From: an uncultured Lachnospiraceae bacterium
Lineage (GTDB): Bacteria; Bacillota; Clostridia; Lachnospirales; Lachnospiraceae
DNA length: 64,000 bases
Direction: 5' to 3'
Assembly: GCA_900548905.1 (NCBI GenBank)
Contig: URMK01000017.1
Span: 1 to 64,000 of the forward strand
This document shows, one piece after another, positions 1 to 8,548 of the stretch. Every line of letters begins with the position of its first letter. Within the stretch, counting starts at the first letter, position 1. The notes below the pieces were generated by a model. That model saw only the letters and a program-made list of their open reading frames with translations. It did not search any database and was not told the DNA's origin. A program made the translations under genes and the position numbers.

Positions 1-177
1 CCTTGCAGGGCAGCAGGCTCCGCAGGGATGCAGGGGCTGGTGATGCCAAATTTTTTTATCTACACCCCCATTTTCTGCTATTATTGTGATATCGGAATGA
101 GTGTGTTAAGATAAAACCTATAATACGCCGGTTCAGGGAGAGAAGAACATTTCCTTTCAGGCAGGAGGAAAGCCGCC

Positions 178-591
178 ATGACAACAGTTGAGAAACGGGT
201 CCACGAACTATATTGGGATAAGAATGTGAATTGTGCAAGGACAACACTTCTTGTTTTAAGCGAGCTTCTTCCGATATCTCTTAAGGAGCAGACCCTGCAT
301 GCGGCCATCGGGCTTCATGGTGCAGGAGGCTTCCGCGCCCAATGCGGCCTGGCGGAAGGCGGTCTGATGGCAATAGGTATGTATTACAGCTCCTTGCATA
401 AAGAGGAGGAAGCTATTGTATCCGCTTGTTACCGTTATGCACAGGAATTTTCGGATATCTTTGGATCCTTACGGTGTTTTGAACTGCGTCCGGGAGGCTT
501 CCGGCCGGAGGATCCGCCCCACAAATGTGAAAAACTTACCTGTGAAGCGATTGCCTTTACCTATAATTTTATTGTGGCACATCAGGAATAA
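178..591 (+). CDS. C_GCAxxG_C_C family redox-type protein
   Basis: A 137-residue soluble protein with the spaced cysteines of the C_GCAxxG_C_C family: C19 after an N-terminal helix, C56 in a Cys-Gly-Leu-Ala-Glu-Gly-Gly motif, then C100, C117 and C122 near the C-terminus. The family is small and cysteine-rich and is presumed to bind a metal or act in redox chemistry; no reaction is established. The usual Gly-Cys-Ala core is altered here to Gln-Cys-Gly. The ATG at 178 follows an AGGAGGAAA ribosome binding site. The next gene starts 34 bases after the stop, so the two are probably cotranscribed. Confidence 0.75.
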   Translation: MTTVEKRVHELYWDKNVNCARTTLLVLSELLPISLKEQTLHAAIGLHGAGGFRAQCGLAEGGLMAIGMYYSSLHKEEEAIVSACYRYAQEFSDIFGSLRCFELRPGGFRPEDPPHKCEKLTCEAIAFTYNFIVAHQE

Positions 592-625
592 CGCATCCGA
601 AAATGCGGCAAAAGAGGATGACGGA

Positions 626-1492
626 GTGGAAGAAACGATTTCAATAGCGGTTTTCAGTGATATACACAGTAACCACATTGCGCTTGAGGCCTGTGTCCGG
701 TACATAGAACAAAGAGGAATTAAACGGATTTTATTTTTGGGCGATTACGTGAGCAACTGCGCTTATCCTCAGAAAACAATGGATCTCATTTATGAACTGA
801 GGGAGAAAAAACAGTGCCGGTTTATCCGGGGGAACAGAGAGGAGCTTTTGCTCCGGCATGCCAACGGTGCAGCGGACGGGTGGAGAATCCCTTCCACGCA
901 GTCCGGGGCAATCCTCTATACCTATAACAATTTAAGAGAAAAGGATATCGATTTTTTTGCCGGGATGGAAATAAACGGTTACATGGATGGCATAGGTTTT
1001 CCGCGGTTTGCCTATTGCCATGGATCTATGACAAGTGCGGATGGACTGACGGACAGGGAGCAGGCAGAGGCTTTTTTTGAAAAAAACGACGTGTCTCTCC
1101 TTGTCTGCGGGCATACCCATTTTCCCGGCTGCTGGAAGTATGGGAAAGGAAAGGTGATTAACCCCGGATCCATAGGAACGCCTGTTAACAGGCAGGGGAC
1201 GGCAGAATTTCTGATTCTGCATGGAAGCAGGGAGGGCTGGTCGGAAGAATTCGTCACAGTCCCGTTTGATAGAAAAACGGTGGCGGAGGAACTGGAGGAA
1301 AGCGGATTGCTGGAACAATCTCTTATGTTCGGACGGATGATTCGGGATTTGCTTATCCATAAGATTGACAGGTGGGAGGACTTAATGGCCCTTGCAAGAG
1401 AAAACTATATGGCTGCTACAGGAGAAGGCGGAGAGTATGTCATACCGGAGGAATATCTGGAAGCGGCCGCCAAGGAAATGGGAGTCCTGTAG
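626..1492 (+). CDS. Metallophosphoesterase, calcineurin-like
   Basis: Predicted cytoplasmic phosphodiesterase or phosphatase of 288 residues. The calcineurin-like metal motifs are all present: FSDIHSN near the N-terminus, GDY, the GNRE motif (family GNH(D/E)), and a C-terminal CGHTHFP followed by NPGSIGTP. The reading frame is open further upstream, but that part overlaps the preceding gene and lacks an ATG. The GTG at 626, seven bases after GAGG, puts translation just ahead of the first beta strand. The fold resembles YfcE-type proteins with an extra C-terminal helical region. The substrate cannot be read from sequence. Confidence 0.85.
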   Translation: MEETISIAVFSDIHSNHIALEACVRYIEQRGIKRILFLGDYVSNCAYPQKTMDLIYELREKKQCRFIRGNREELLLRHANGAADGWRIPSTQSGAILYTYNNLREKDIDFFAGMEINGYMDGIGFPRFAYCHGSMTSADGLTDREQAEAFFEKNDVSLLVCGHTHFPGCWKYGKGKVINPGSIGTPVNRQGTAEFLILHGSREGWSEEFVTVPFDRKTVAEELEESGLLEQSLMFGRMIRDLLIHKIDRWEDLMALARENYMAATGEGGEYVIPEEYLEAAAKEMGVL

Positions 1493-1527
1493 ACAAAACA
1501 TGCGGCTGAAAGGAAAAGGAAAAAAGG

Positions 1528-2559
1528 ATGAGTGAAAAAACGGAAGGCTTTGACGCTATTGCGGAAATTATGAAACAACAGTATCCGGAACAGAACGGCC
1601 TTTATTACGGTACCATGCTTCCTTACATGTTGGGAGGGAAAGATCCCCTGGACGGTGTGGAAATCTGGAAAAGTGAGGATGGCATGCCTCATTGGCACTA
1701 TGTTACCTATGGCTTTACGGAGCTGTACGATAAAGAAAGCGACGATCCGGATACCAGCGGCTATGGTTTTGAACTGACTTTCCGGCTGGAACGGGGAGCG
1801 GAGGAGGAGGCTCCCATATGGCCGGTGAACCTTCTCCAGAATCTGGCCCGGTATGTCTTTTCCTCGGGGAATGCCTTCGGAGCAGGACATCATCTGGACT
1901 GCAACGGCCCTATAGCGCTGGAGGAGGAAACCCGGCTTACGGCACTGGCATTCCGTATAGATCCTCAGCTGGGGGAAATGGATACGCCTAACGGTCATAT
2001 GATATTCCTGCAGGCAGTGGCTGTTACCAGGGAGGAACTGGAAGCTGCGATGTGCTGGAATGTGGAGAAGGCCCTGACGGAGATGGAAAAAAAGATACCT
2101 CTCTGTATCACGGTTTTAGACCGGCCTGCCCTGATGGAGGACCGGGATTTCCGGCAGGCCTGGGAAGAAGGGATGGAGGCGGACGGATCATCAACCGGTT
2201 TTCTTTTTGTGGAAAAGGGAGAAATTGTGCCGGGGACTGACCGCAGTACCCTTATTTTAGGAACGGTCTGTACCAAAACCCTGCCCCTCATGCTTAAGGC
2301 CCGGGTGGGAAAAGGCCGGGAGCTGTATCTCCAAAGCCGGGAGTCTGTTTTTTCCTTCCGGCCTGGTCTGCAGTCCAAAATAGAGAAAGACGGAGAGTGT
2401 TTCCTGCTGACACTGACAGAACAGTCGCTTGCGGAGCTGTGCAGCCTGCTTTTGCCCCATGACGGCTGCTGGCAGCTCTCATCTATGCCCCTGACCCTGC
2501 AGTTGGTACCTACAGAAATAAAGGATCCGGACGGCAATGTAACGGAAGTGCTCCGGTAA
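1528..2559 (+). CDS. Suppressor-of-fused (SUFU) domain protein
   Basis: 343 residues. The N-terminal half carries the SUFU domain signature: an early Pro-x-W/H region (PHWHYVTYGFTELYDKE), then SGYGFELTFRL, then WPVNLLQNLARYVF. Bacterial SUFU proteins are frequently immunity proteins in polymorphic toxin systems, but many are isolated and uncharacterised. The C-terminal 150 residues show no domain I recognise. The ATG at 1528 follows a purine-rich GGAAAAGGAAAAAAGG stretch. The gene lies 35 bases after the phosphoesterase and 14 before the flavoprotein, in one probable operon. No toxin gene is visible nearby. Confidence 0.8.
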   Translation: MSEKTEGFDAIAEIMKQQYPEQNGLYYGTMLPYMLGGKDPLDGVEIWKSEDGMPHWHYVTYGFTELYDKESDDPDTSGYGFELTFRLERGAEEEAPIWPVNLLQNLARYVFSSGNAFGAGHHLDCNGPIALEEETRLTALAFRIDPQLGEMDTPNGHMIFLQAVAVTREELEAAMCWNVEKALTEMEKKIPLCITVLDRPALMEDRDFRQAWEEGMEADGSSTGFLFVEKGEIVPGTDRSTLILGTVCTKTLPLMLKARVGKGRELYLQSRESVFSFRPGLQSKIEKDGECFLLTLTEQSLAELCSLLLPHDGCWQLSSMPLTLQLVPTEIKDPDGNVTEVLR

Positions 2560-2573
2560 AAAGGGTGGGATAA

Positions 2574-3269
2574 ATGAAAATTACGGTTATTAACGGAACA
2601 CCCGTAAAGGGAGTTACTTATTTTATGAAAGAACAGTTCCTGGACTATATGGGAAACGAACACCAAATTACGGAATTTTATCCTACGGATCTACCGGAAT
2701 TCTGTGTAGGCTGTAAAAATTGTTTTGTGAACGGGGAAGAAAGATGCCCTCATTTTCAGAAGACAGACCTTATCTGGAACTCATTTTTATCCGCCGATAT
2801 CCTTGTTTTTGCCTATCCGGTCTATGCCCTGCGGGCGCCGGCGGCGGTGAAATCCCTGCTGGATCATTTGTGTGTGCACTGGATGGTGCACCGTCCGGAT
2901 GCAAAGTTGTTTGAAAAAACAGCAGTGATCATAACCAACAGTGTGGGAGCGCCCAACGGCTCTGCACAAAAGGATGTGAAAACCAGTCTGACCTGGATGG
3001 GAGTGTCACGGATATATACCTGCGGAGCCGGCATGATGGGAGATATTTTTATAGACAAAATGTCCCCTGAGCATAAAGAAATGCTGCGGAAAAAAATGGA
3101 AAAACTTGCGGGAAAAACAGCTTCGGCTGTTCCGTGCCGACGGATGAGTTTAAAAACCGCCCTTCTGTTTGCTATGTGTAAAGCACAGCATAAAATGGTG
3201 CTCAAAGGGGAGACGGTACCAAGCCTGGACAATGCGCATTATCTCCGTCAGGGATGGATAAAGAAGTAA
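2574..3269 (+). CDS. NAD(P)H-dependent FMN oxidoreductase / flavodoxin-fold protein
   Basis: 231 residues. It begins with a flavodoxin-like first strand and phosphate loop (INGTPVKG), followed by a cysteine cluster CVGCKNC with a further Cys after GEER. This pattern is seen in iron-sulfur flavoproteins and related NADPH-dependent FMN reductases. The segment FAYPVYALRAPAAVKSLLDH is the usual FMN and dimer-interface helix. A cytoplasmic electron-transfer or quinone/nitro-reductase role is likely; the substrate is unknown. The start is 14 bases after the SUFU stop with GGTGGGA upstream. Confidence 0.8.
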   Translation: MKITVINGTPVKGVTYFMKEQFLDYMGNEHQITEFYPTDLPEFCVGCKNCFVNGEERCPHFQKTDLIWNSFLSADILVFAYPVYALRAPAAVKSLLDHLCVHWMVHRPDAKLFEKTAVIITNSVGAPNGSAQKDVKTSLTWMGVSRIYTCGAGMMGDIFIDKMSPEHKEMLRKKMEKLAGKTASAVPCRRMSLKTALLFAMCKAQHKMVLKGETVPSLDNAHYLRQGWIKK

Positions 3270-3324
3270 CTGCCGTCAGCAGCGGGAACAGAAGGAAAGT
3301 AAACTCAACCGTTCTCCCCATCGG

Positions 3325-3483
3325 ATGTATCAGGCAGCGAAAGCTGTTTTACGGAGTTATGAGGAAATAAGAAAAACGGTTTTATTTGATAAGATTATGG
3401 AATTAATTGATCAAACAGCAACGGATCCCGCAATGATTGAAACCTGCGGACATGCGGTTTATGTGGGATATAAGGGGGAATAA
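3325..3483 (+). pseudogene. Short unrecognised ORF, possible gene remnant
   Basis: A 52-codon ORF from ATG 3325 to TAA 3481-3483, in a frame open back to 3271. It encodes MYQAAKAVLRSYEEI and ends with HAVYVGYKGE. I do not recognise the family, and there is no convincing ribosome binding site. It fills the gap between the flavoprotein and methyltransferase genes and may be the tail of a decayed gene. A similar tail (GVGYKG) can be read around 8296-8310, also in non-coding DNA. Confidence 0.3.
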
Positions 3484-3485
3484 AA

Positions 3486-4169
3486 GTGGAAAACTACCTG
3501 CATACCATAGCCGGTTCTTATGACAAAGCCATTGAACTGGGCAGACAAGGGATTGACCTGTATCAGGACCTGCCCGCGTTTATTACCCAGGACCCGGATT
3601 ATCCCGGGTGGAAAGAACAGGCCGCGGGGGGAGACAGCAGCCGTAAAGAAATCAGGGATTATCTGGCCCCTGAAAAGGGTATGCAGTTCGTCGATCTGGG
3701 ATGCTGTCTCAACCTGATGTTTTACGGATATGACAAATGGCCGTCGGTATATAACGGGGTGGATATCAGCAGCAAAACGATAGAGCTGCTGAATGACTAT
3801 ACCGCAAAAAGACATATTACGACAGGTTCTCTTGTCTGCGCAAGCATACAGGAAACTCCTTACGCTGACGACCGCTTTGCTATCGGTGCCTGCATCGGTG
3901 TCCTGGAATATTTTGAAACGGCTTTTGTAAAAGAAGCGCTGCGGGAAATCTACAGGATTATGAAACCGGACGGCCGGTTTGTGCTCGATATTCCCGATTC
4001 CGGCGACCCGATCGGCAGGCTTATGGGCCGGATAGAGGCATATTTAGGCAGGCCGGACAGATTTGATATGACGCCTTCACAGTTTGAAGAGCTGCTTCGG
4101 GATTATTTTATAATAGAAAAGGCGGAGGAGGGGCCTATGCGTTTGTATTATCTGAAATGTGTCAAATGA
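3486..4169 (+). CDS. Class I SAM-dependent methyltransferase
   Basis: 227 residues starting at GTG 3486, preceded by a GGGGG ribosome binding site at 3473-3477. Motif I is VDLGCC, followed by the acidic strand-2 end (VDIS) and a post-motif IGACIGVLEYFE typical of Methyltransf_11/25 proteins, then a late LDIPDSGDP loop. It probably transfers a methyl group from S-adenosylmethionine to a small molecule; the acceptor is unknown. The C-terminus is complete, ending KCVK. Confidence 0.8.
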   Translation: MENYLHTIAGSYDKAIELGRQGIDLYQDLPAFITQDPDYPGWKEQAAGGDSSRKEIRDYLAPEKGMQFVDLGCCLNLMFYGYDKWPSVYNGVDISSKTIELLNDYTAKRHITTGSLVCASIQETPYADDRFAIGACIGVLEYFETAFVKEALREIYRIMKPDGRFVLDIPDSGDPIGRLMGRIEAYLGRPDRFDMTPSQFEELLRDYFIIEKAEEGPMRLYYLKCVK

Positions 4170-4349
4170 AAACTCCTTTATGGAGGATATGACATATGGG
4201 CTTAAAATATATGGATATTGGTATTAATTTACCGGTATAACATCTGTGAAAATAACCTCCGGTTAAGATTTCCTGCTGTTTCGTTAACTGCGCCTCCATT
4301 GTGAAACTGTGAATACACAGCTATACTTTGAGTATCAAAATTAGAATAA

Positions 4350-4376
4350 GTAACTGCGAAGGTACAGAACAGTTAC
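4350..4376. repeat. 27-nt palindromic repeat, copy A
   Basis: Arms GTAACTG (4350-4356) and CAGTTAC (4370-4376) enclose a 13-nt loop containing GAAGGTAC. A second copy of the same length lies at 8195-8221 with compensatory changes in the stem. It sits 32 bases before the XRE gene. It looks like an interspersed palindromic repeat or a small hairpin RNA element; its function is unknown. Confidence 0.6.
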
Positions 4377-4407
4377 CAGAATAATAAGAAAAGGAGTTTA
4401 TGCTGTT

Positions 4408-5508
4408 ATGAATAGTAATTTAGGAGCACGCATTGCAGATTTGCGCAGGGCAAAAGGAATGACGCAGGAGCAGCTGGCCGGAGCGGTAGGGGTATCGGCG
4501 CCGGCGGTGAGCAAATGGGAGACTTCCGCCTCATGCCCGGATATTTCCCTGCTTTGTCCCATTGCCAGGGCGCTGGATACCAATGTGGATACGCTGCTGC
4601 AGTTCGAAGAGGGCCTGTCCCAGGAACGTATCAGCGAACTGGTCAATGATTTGGTGGAGAAAGCCAGGGCAGGGAAACGGGAAGAAGCGGAAGCAATGCT
4701 GCTAAAGCAGCTCCATACCTATCCATCCAGCAGTGCCCTTAAATACAATGCCGCCACGGTATTGGATTTCTTCACCATGATTTTTCCCATGGAACCGCCT
4801 GAAAAAAAGGATGACTGGAGAAAGCAGAAGCAACATCTGCTGGAAGAGGTGCGCAGTTCGGGAAATTCCCAATACTGGCAGGGTGCTGTGTACGGATTGG
4901 CGGCTATTGCCATACAGGATGAAGAACTGGAAAAAGCGGAACTCATCCTGAAGGAACTGCCGGAAAACAGTACGGAGGCCACTTTGTTTTGGACACAGCT
5001 GTATCTGAAGAAAAAGGAGCCGGAAAAAGCACTGGAGGTATCCCAGCACCGTCTGTATGACCTGGTGCGCCAGGTCCAGTTATGCCTGACAACGATGATG
5101 AACGGGGGAATGATAACCGATAATGATATAACATTGGAAATCTGTGAGGTATACCACCAGCTGGAAACAATTTTCGGTGTGGGAGGAGGCGTGAGCGAAG
5201 GCTTTTTTGTGGAGGCATACAGGAGAATGGACAGGCCGGAGGATGCACTGAACAGTCTGATTAAGATGATAGAGGCTTCTATTGGCCCCATAAAGGAACC
5301 CAATCCGCTGCTTTTTTCACCTGCCATTCAGTTAAATCCGGGACAGTCCGCAACAACCCCGGAACTGAAACAGATATTATTAAACGGGATTATGACAGAC
5401 GAATTCTTTGCCGGTTATCTGGATCGGGAAGAGCTTCAGGAGGCGATAGAAAAATTACGGCAGGATATCAATAAGTCCTCCGCCGGTTTGGGGCAGGGAG
5501 GAAAGTGA
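4408..5508 (+). CDS. XRE-family HTH regulator with TPR-like C-terminus
   Basis: 366 residues. An N-terminal XRE/Cro-type helix-turn-helix spans roughly residues 6-60 (RRAKGMTQEQLAGAVGVS followed by VSKWE). The rest is an all-helical region of about 300 residues with repeats reminiscent of TPR units (EEAEAMLLKQL, ELEKAELILKEL, EPEKALEVS). Such proteins are cytoplasmic DNA-binding regulators, often sensing a peptide or protein. AAGGAG lies 11 bases before ATG. The next gene begins at or just after its stop, so it probably shares a transcript with, and may control, the NADAR gene. Confidence 0.85.
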   Translation: MNSNLGARIADLRRAKGMTQEQLAGAVGVSAPAVSKWETSASCPDISLLCPIARALDTNVDTLLQFEEGLSQERISELVNDLVEKARAGKREEAEAMLLKQLHTYPSSSALKYNAATVLDFFTMIFPMEPPEKKDDWRKQKQHLLEEVRSSGNSQYWQGAVYGLAAIAIQDEELEKAELILKELPENSTEATLFWTQLYLKKKEPEKALEVSQHRLYDLVRQVQLCLTTMMNGGMITDNDITLEICEVYHQLETIFGVGGGVSEGFFVEAYRRMDRPEDALNSLIKMIEASIGPIKEPNPLLFSPAIQLNPGQSATTPELKQILLNGIMTDEFFAGYLDREELQEAIEKLRQDINKSSAGLGQGGK

Positions 5509-5516
5509 GGATAAGA

Positions 5517-6356
5517 ATGGAGAAAAAGGGAATGGCCCCCTTATGGCTTAAGTATCCGCAGATACCCAATGGAAGCATTGGATGGCGGATGGGATACGGG
5601 GAAGCCTATGGTGATAAATTTTACGGATGGTTCCATACATTGGACAGTGACGAACAGAAAGAATATAACAGAAAATTTCCGCAACCCGTCTGCTGGAGCC
5701 TGTCCGAATATAATCTTATGCGGCACAACACATTCTGGACCTATCAGTGGCACAGGAATTCCGGCCGTCCCTACACCCTGGAAAAGCTTCAGGAGGAGAG
5801 GGAAAACGGCAGTGCAAGGGATACCATTTTTTTCTGGGGACATCACCCCGGAAAAGAAGGAAAAACAGGTAAAGAGTGCTTCAGCCAGTGGTACCAGGCT
5901 GCTTTCCATGTGGGGCACCTGTCCTACTGCTGCATGGAGCAATACCTGATGTCCGGGAAAGCCAGGCTTTTTGGTGATGAAGAAACCAACAGGGAAATTA
6001 TGGATGCAACATCCCCTTCCGAAATCAAGCGGCTGGGACGAAGGGTAAAGGGATTTGACGAAGCGGTTTGGGAAAGGTTCCGGCTTCCCATAGCGTTAAC
6101 CGGAAATTACTATAAATTTTCCCAGCTCAAAAGCCTGCGTACCTGCCTTCTTGCCACCGGAGACTGTATTCTGGCGGAGGCAAGCCCTGAGGACCGTATA
6201 TGGGGGATTGGTATGGATCAAAACGAAGCCGCCGGAAAAGACTGCGGCCAGTGGAGAGGAACAAATTTACTTGGGTTTGCGTTGATGGAAGTCAGGGAAG
6301 AAATCAGGAGGCTGCGAAGGTATGAGGACGAAGTGGATTTTGGGGACGCAGAATAA
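5517..6356 (+). CDS. NADAR-domain protein (YbiA-like N-glycosidase family)
   Basis: About 279 residues. The C-terminal two thirds match the NADAR/YbiA fold: an FSQWYQAAF entry motif, a long segment with MEQYLMSGKARLFGD, ILAEASPEDRIWGIG and a closing WRGTNLLGFALMEVRE. Known NADAR enzymes hydrolyse N-glycosidic bonds of riboflavin intermediates, and some remove ADP-ribose from guanine in DNA. An extra N-terminal block of about 85 aromatic-rich residues precedes the domain. ATG 5517 with GAGG six bases upstream is the better start; GTG 5505 overlaps the regulator's stop but is only three bases from its AGG. No DarT-like partner is visible. Confidence 0.8.
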   Translation: MEKKGMAPLWLKYPQIPNGSIGWRMGYGEAYGDKFYGWFHTLDSDEQKEYNRKFPQPVCWSLSEYNLMRHNTFWTYQWHRNSGRPYTLEKLQEERENGSARDTIFFWGHHPGKEGKTGKECFSQWYQAAFHVGHLSYCCMEQYLMSGKARLFGDEETNREIMDATSPSEIKRLGRRVKGFDEAVWERFRLPIALTGNYYKFSQLKSLRTCLLATGDCILAEASPEDRIWGIGMDQNEAAGKDCGQWRGTNLLGFALMEVREEIRRLRRYEDEVDFGDAE

Positions 6357-6387
6357 TTCTGCTGCAAATTAATTATATGGAGGAAAT

Positions 6388-6978
6388 ATGACAGAAAATA
6401 ACAGAAAAAATGAGATACTGCTTCTATTAACAGACCGCTGGTGCGACTGGGAAGCTTCCTATGCGATTGCGGTGGCGGAAGCCTTTTACGGCTACGAAGT
6501 AAAGACGATTGCCATGGATAATGCACCCGTAAAGTCAATGGGCGGCATCCGGGCCAATATTGATTACCGTATCCGGGATTACCAAAATTTTGAAAATACC
6601 GCCATTGTTATTCTGCCCGGCGGCCTTTCCTGGGAAGAAAACGATTACGAAGAGATTACTGCATTTATAAAGACCCTTGCAGAAAAAGGAATAACGATTG
6701 CGGCGATCTGCGGTGCCACGACTTATTTGTGCCGACATGGCTTTTTAAATCATGTGAAGCATACGGGTGACAGTGCGGAGCTGTTCCAAAGCCAGGAAGG
6801 GTATACCGGACAGGACCTATATGTACCGGCCCAGGTGGTGGTTGACGGCGGTTTTATTACCGCAAACGAAACGGCCGCCGTAGAATTCGCCTATGAAATC
6901 TTTAAGCTGCTGCAAATTGACAGCGAAGAAGAGATGGCGCAGTGGCTGGATAACTTTAAATACGGCGCTGTCCGCTAG
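6388..6978 (+). CDS. DJ-1/PfpI family protein
   Basis: 196 residues with the class-I glutamine-amidotransferase-like fold. The nucleophile elbow is AAICGATTYL with Cys at position 108, preceded by VILPGGLSWEE. Family members act as glyoxalases, deglycases, chaperones or proteases, so the activity cannot be fixed here. A TATGGAGG ribosome binding site precedes ATG 6388, 31 bases after the NADAR gene, which suggests cotranscription. The C-terminus is complete. Confidence 0.85.
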   Translation: MTENNRKNEILLLLTDRWCDWEASYAIAVAEAFYGYEVKTIAMDNAPVKSMGGIRANIDYRIRDYQNFENTAIVILPGGLSWEENDYEEITAFIKTLAEKGITIAAICGATTYLCRHGFLNHVKHTGDSAELFQSQEGYTGQDLYVPAQVVVDGGFITANETAAVEFAYEIFKLLQIDSEEEMAQWLDNFKYGAVR

Positions 6979-6998
6979 AACAGAGGATTCTGTGTACT

Positions 6999-7325
6999 GT
7001 GGTAGTGTCTGATGCAAAAATGACCAGGGAAGAACGAATCCGTAAGTTTGCCGATGAAAAGGTAGGACTATTCACCAAAGCGGAAATAATTCAATCTTGC
7101 CCTGACATAGCTGCGGCTGCCATTGAAAAGGGTTTAGGCGAAATGAAGCGTGAGGGTATTATCAGAACAGTTGGTGGCGGCCGAGGCAACACACAAAATA
7201 GGCTGTTAAGGAGAAGCGTCCGGCCTGCAGGGCTTCATCAATCCCCCTGCCGCCGGACGTTTTTTATATCCGCTTATACCCGTTCCATCCACAATTCCAC
7301 ATCCGAAAAAAAGCGGGAAAGATGA
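6999..7325 (+). pseudogene. Degenerate winged-helix gene fragment
   Basis: The first 65 codons, from about 7014 to 7195, encode a plausible winged-helix (TREERIRKFADEKVG, FTKAEIIQSCPDI, then MKREGIIRTVGGGRG), like C-terminal wHTH domains of Fic-type and related proteins. After GGGRGN the frame runs into a terminator hairpin and is no longer protein-like. There is no matching upstream domain. It is probably the surviving end of a deleted gene. Confidence 0.5.
7217..7266 (+). terminator. Rho-independent terminator
   Basis: A GC-rich stem CGTCCGGC (7217-7224) pairs with GCCGGACG (7252-7259) and continues inward with TGCAGGG/CCCTGC, followed by T7 at 7260-7266. It closes the forward transcript and lies just downstream of the convergent acetyltransferase gene. 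Confidence 0.85.
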
Positions 7326-7912
7326 TACCCGTCCGCCGCCGCGTGGTGGATATTCATAGAAAGCGGCATGGTCATTCTTCCCTGGGCGTTCCTGGTATAT
7401 TTTCCCCAGGTAACAACAGGCGCCAGATAAATCCCGGAATCAAAAATATGCATGTCAAAGCTTTGGTAATGCACCCAGGGCAGGCATGACAAATCAAAAA
7501 GGTTAGGCGGAAGCTCCTTCAGGTCAAACCACCGAAGATCCCGGAACCGTTCCATATCATCCAGATACCGCTGGTGAAATACCCGGCAGTCGGGATGATA
7601 TTCGGTAACCAGCTTCACAAAGCGTTCTTCTTTTTTATAAAAATGAGCATAGTAGGGTGAAACATAGTCCCATATCCCTGCTTTGCCGTTTTCATCATAT
7701 CCCATCCGGAACTCTTCACGGGAATTTATTGCAGAGCTGACCGCCCACATCATCGCCGGATAAAATTTATACCCCTTCTTATCAATGGCCCGGAGAAAAT
7801 CCGTAACATCAATTTCCACCGTCATGTTCATAACACAGCGCAGGTTGTTAATAAAGTGTTGGAAAATTGTTCCCCGTTCCCAAGTTTCCATATTCAGTTC
7901 AGTAAAATTCAT
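7274..7912 (-). CDS. Type A chloramphenicol acetyltransferase-family protein
   Basis: 212 residues, matching the usual CatA length of 210-220. The diagnostic active site HHAAADG sits at about residues 189-195, with the catalytic His, and the C-terminal helix FFSDVELWM is typical. The family transfers acetyl from acetyl-CoA to the 3-hydroxyl of chloramphenicol in the cytoplasm. Many genomic homologues of this type have not been tested and may act on other hydroxylated substrates. The ribosome binding site AGGAGG lies nine bases before ATG. It is transcribed alone, converging on the forward terminator. Confidence 0.85.
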   Translation of the reverse strand: MNFTELNMETWERGTIFQHFINNLRCVMNMTVEIDVTDFLRAIDKKGYKFYPAMMWAVSSAINSREEFRMGYDENGKAGIWDYVSPYYAHFYKKEERFVKLVTEYHPDCRVFHQRYLDDMERFRDLRWFDLKELPPNLFDLSCLPWVHYQSFDMHIFDSGIYLAPVVTWGKYTRNAQGRMTMPLSMNIHHAAADGYHLSRFFSDVELWMERV

Positions 7913-8548
7913 ATCTTTCGCCTCCTAAAATAAAGTAATCATTTCAGAAGGCTTTTTCCAATTACGAGTTTCACGGCTTTCACTCCTCCCGTTTATTTAT
8001 AAATGTGCGTTTCCGTAATCCTGGAAGCTTTCCTAAATTCTACTGTGCCGTCCTAAAAAAGTCAAATGCATTTCCCGCAAAGGCTCAGGCAAAGCTGTAC
8101 TGGAAAGCAATTCTTCTCAAATATGGATTGCCCGTAAGACAAATACCTTGTATAATTGTTTTTATCGATGAAGAGGGTAAATAAAACAAAAACTGTAACT
8201 ATGAAGGTACCGAATAGTTATTAAAACTTATTATATTAAGTGGATCTTCTTGTGTGGGAAAAAACGGTTGCAACGCAACTATATCAATTCTATGAAAACG
8301 GTGTGGGATACAAGGGAAGATAAATACCGGTGATTTATTGAAATATGCTTATGAGGATATACGGTATGGCGTGATTTATAATGGATGTTCCAAAGAAGAC
8401 ATACTCTCTGCAGGGTGTTGTAAAAAGCGGGGATGAGATAAGATTCCTTTTATAAAAAACCAGTCCCTTTTTTTATATGGACAAAGAAATATATGATAAC
8501 ACAAAAATCAGAGTGAAAAGCCAGGTATTATAAACAGTGGAGCGAGAA
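7913..8548. other. AT-rich intergenic region with decayed coding traces
   Basis: About 630 bases between the acetyltransferase and the YjbR-EVE gene. It holds repeat copy B. Around 8330-8450, short frames read like gene fragments, for example LKYAYEDIRYGVIYNG in one frame and YSLQGVVKSGDEIRFLL in another, ending without a start or ribosome binding site. They suggest a frameshifted remnant. No intact gene is supported. Confidence 0.4.
8195..8221. repeat. 27-nt palindromic repeat, copy B
   Basis: Arms GTAACTA (8195-8201) and TAGTTAT (8215-8221) around a loop containing GAAGGTAC. Against copy A at 4350, the stem positions change as pairs (CTG/CAG to CTA/TAG), which preserves most of the hairpin. 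Confidence 0.6.

Noticed and set aside
1..177. A coding region or RNA gene at the window start
   Set aside because: Only a GC-rich tail, a short T-run and a weak TATAAT at 119-124 are seen; no gene can be supported.
416..625. Upstream extension of the first phosphoesterase
   Set aside because: The frame is open but overlaps the previous gene, lacks a usable ATG and reads nothing like the family. GTG 626 with GAGG is better placed.
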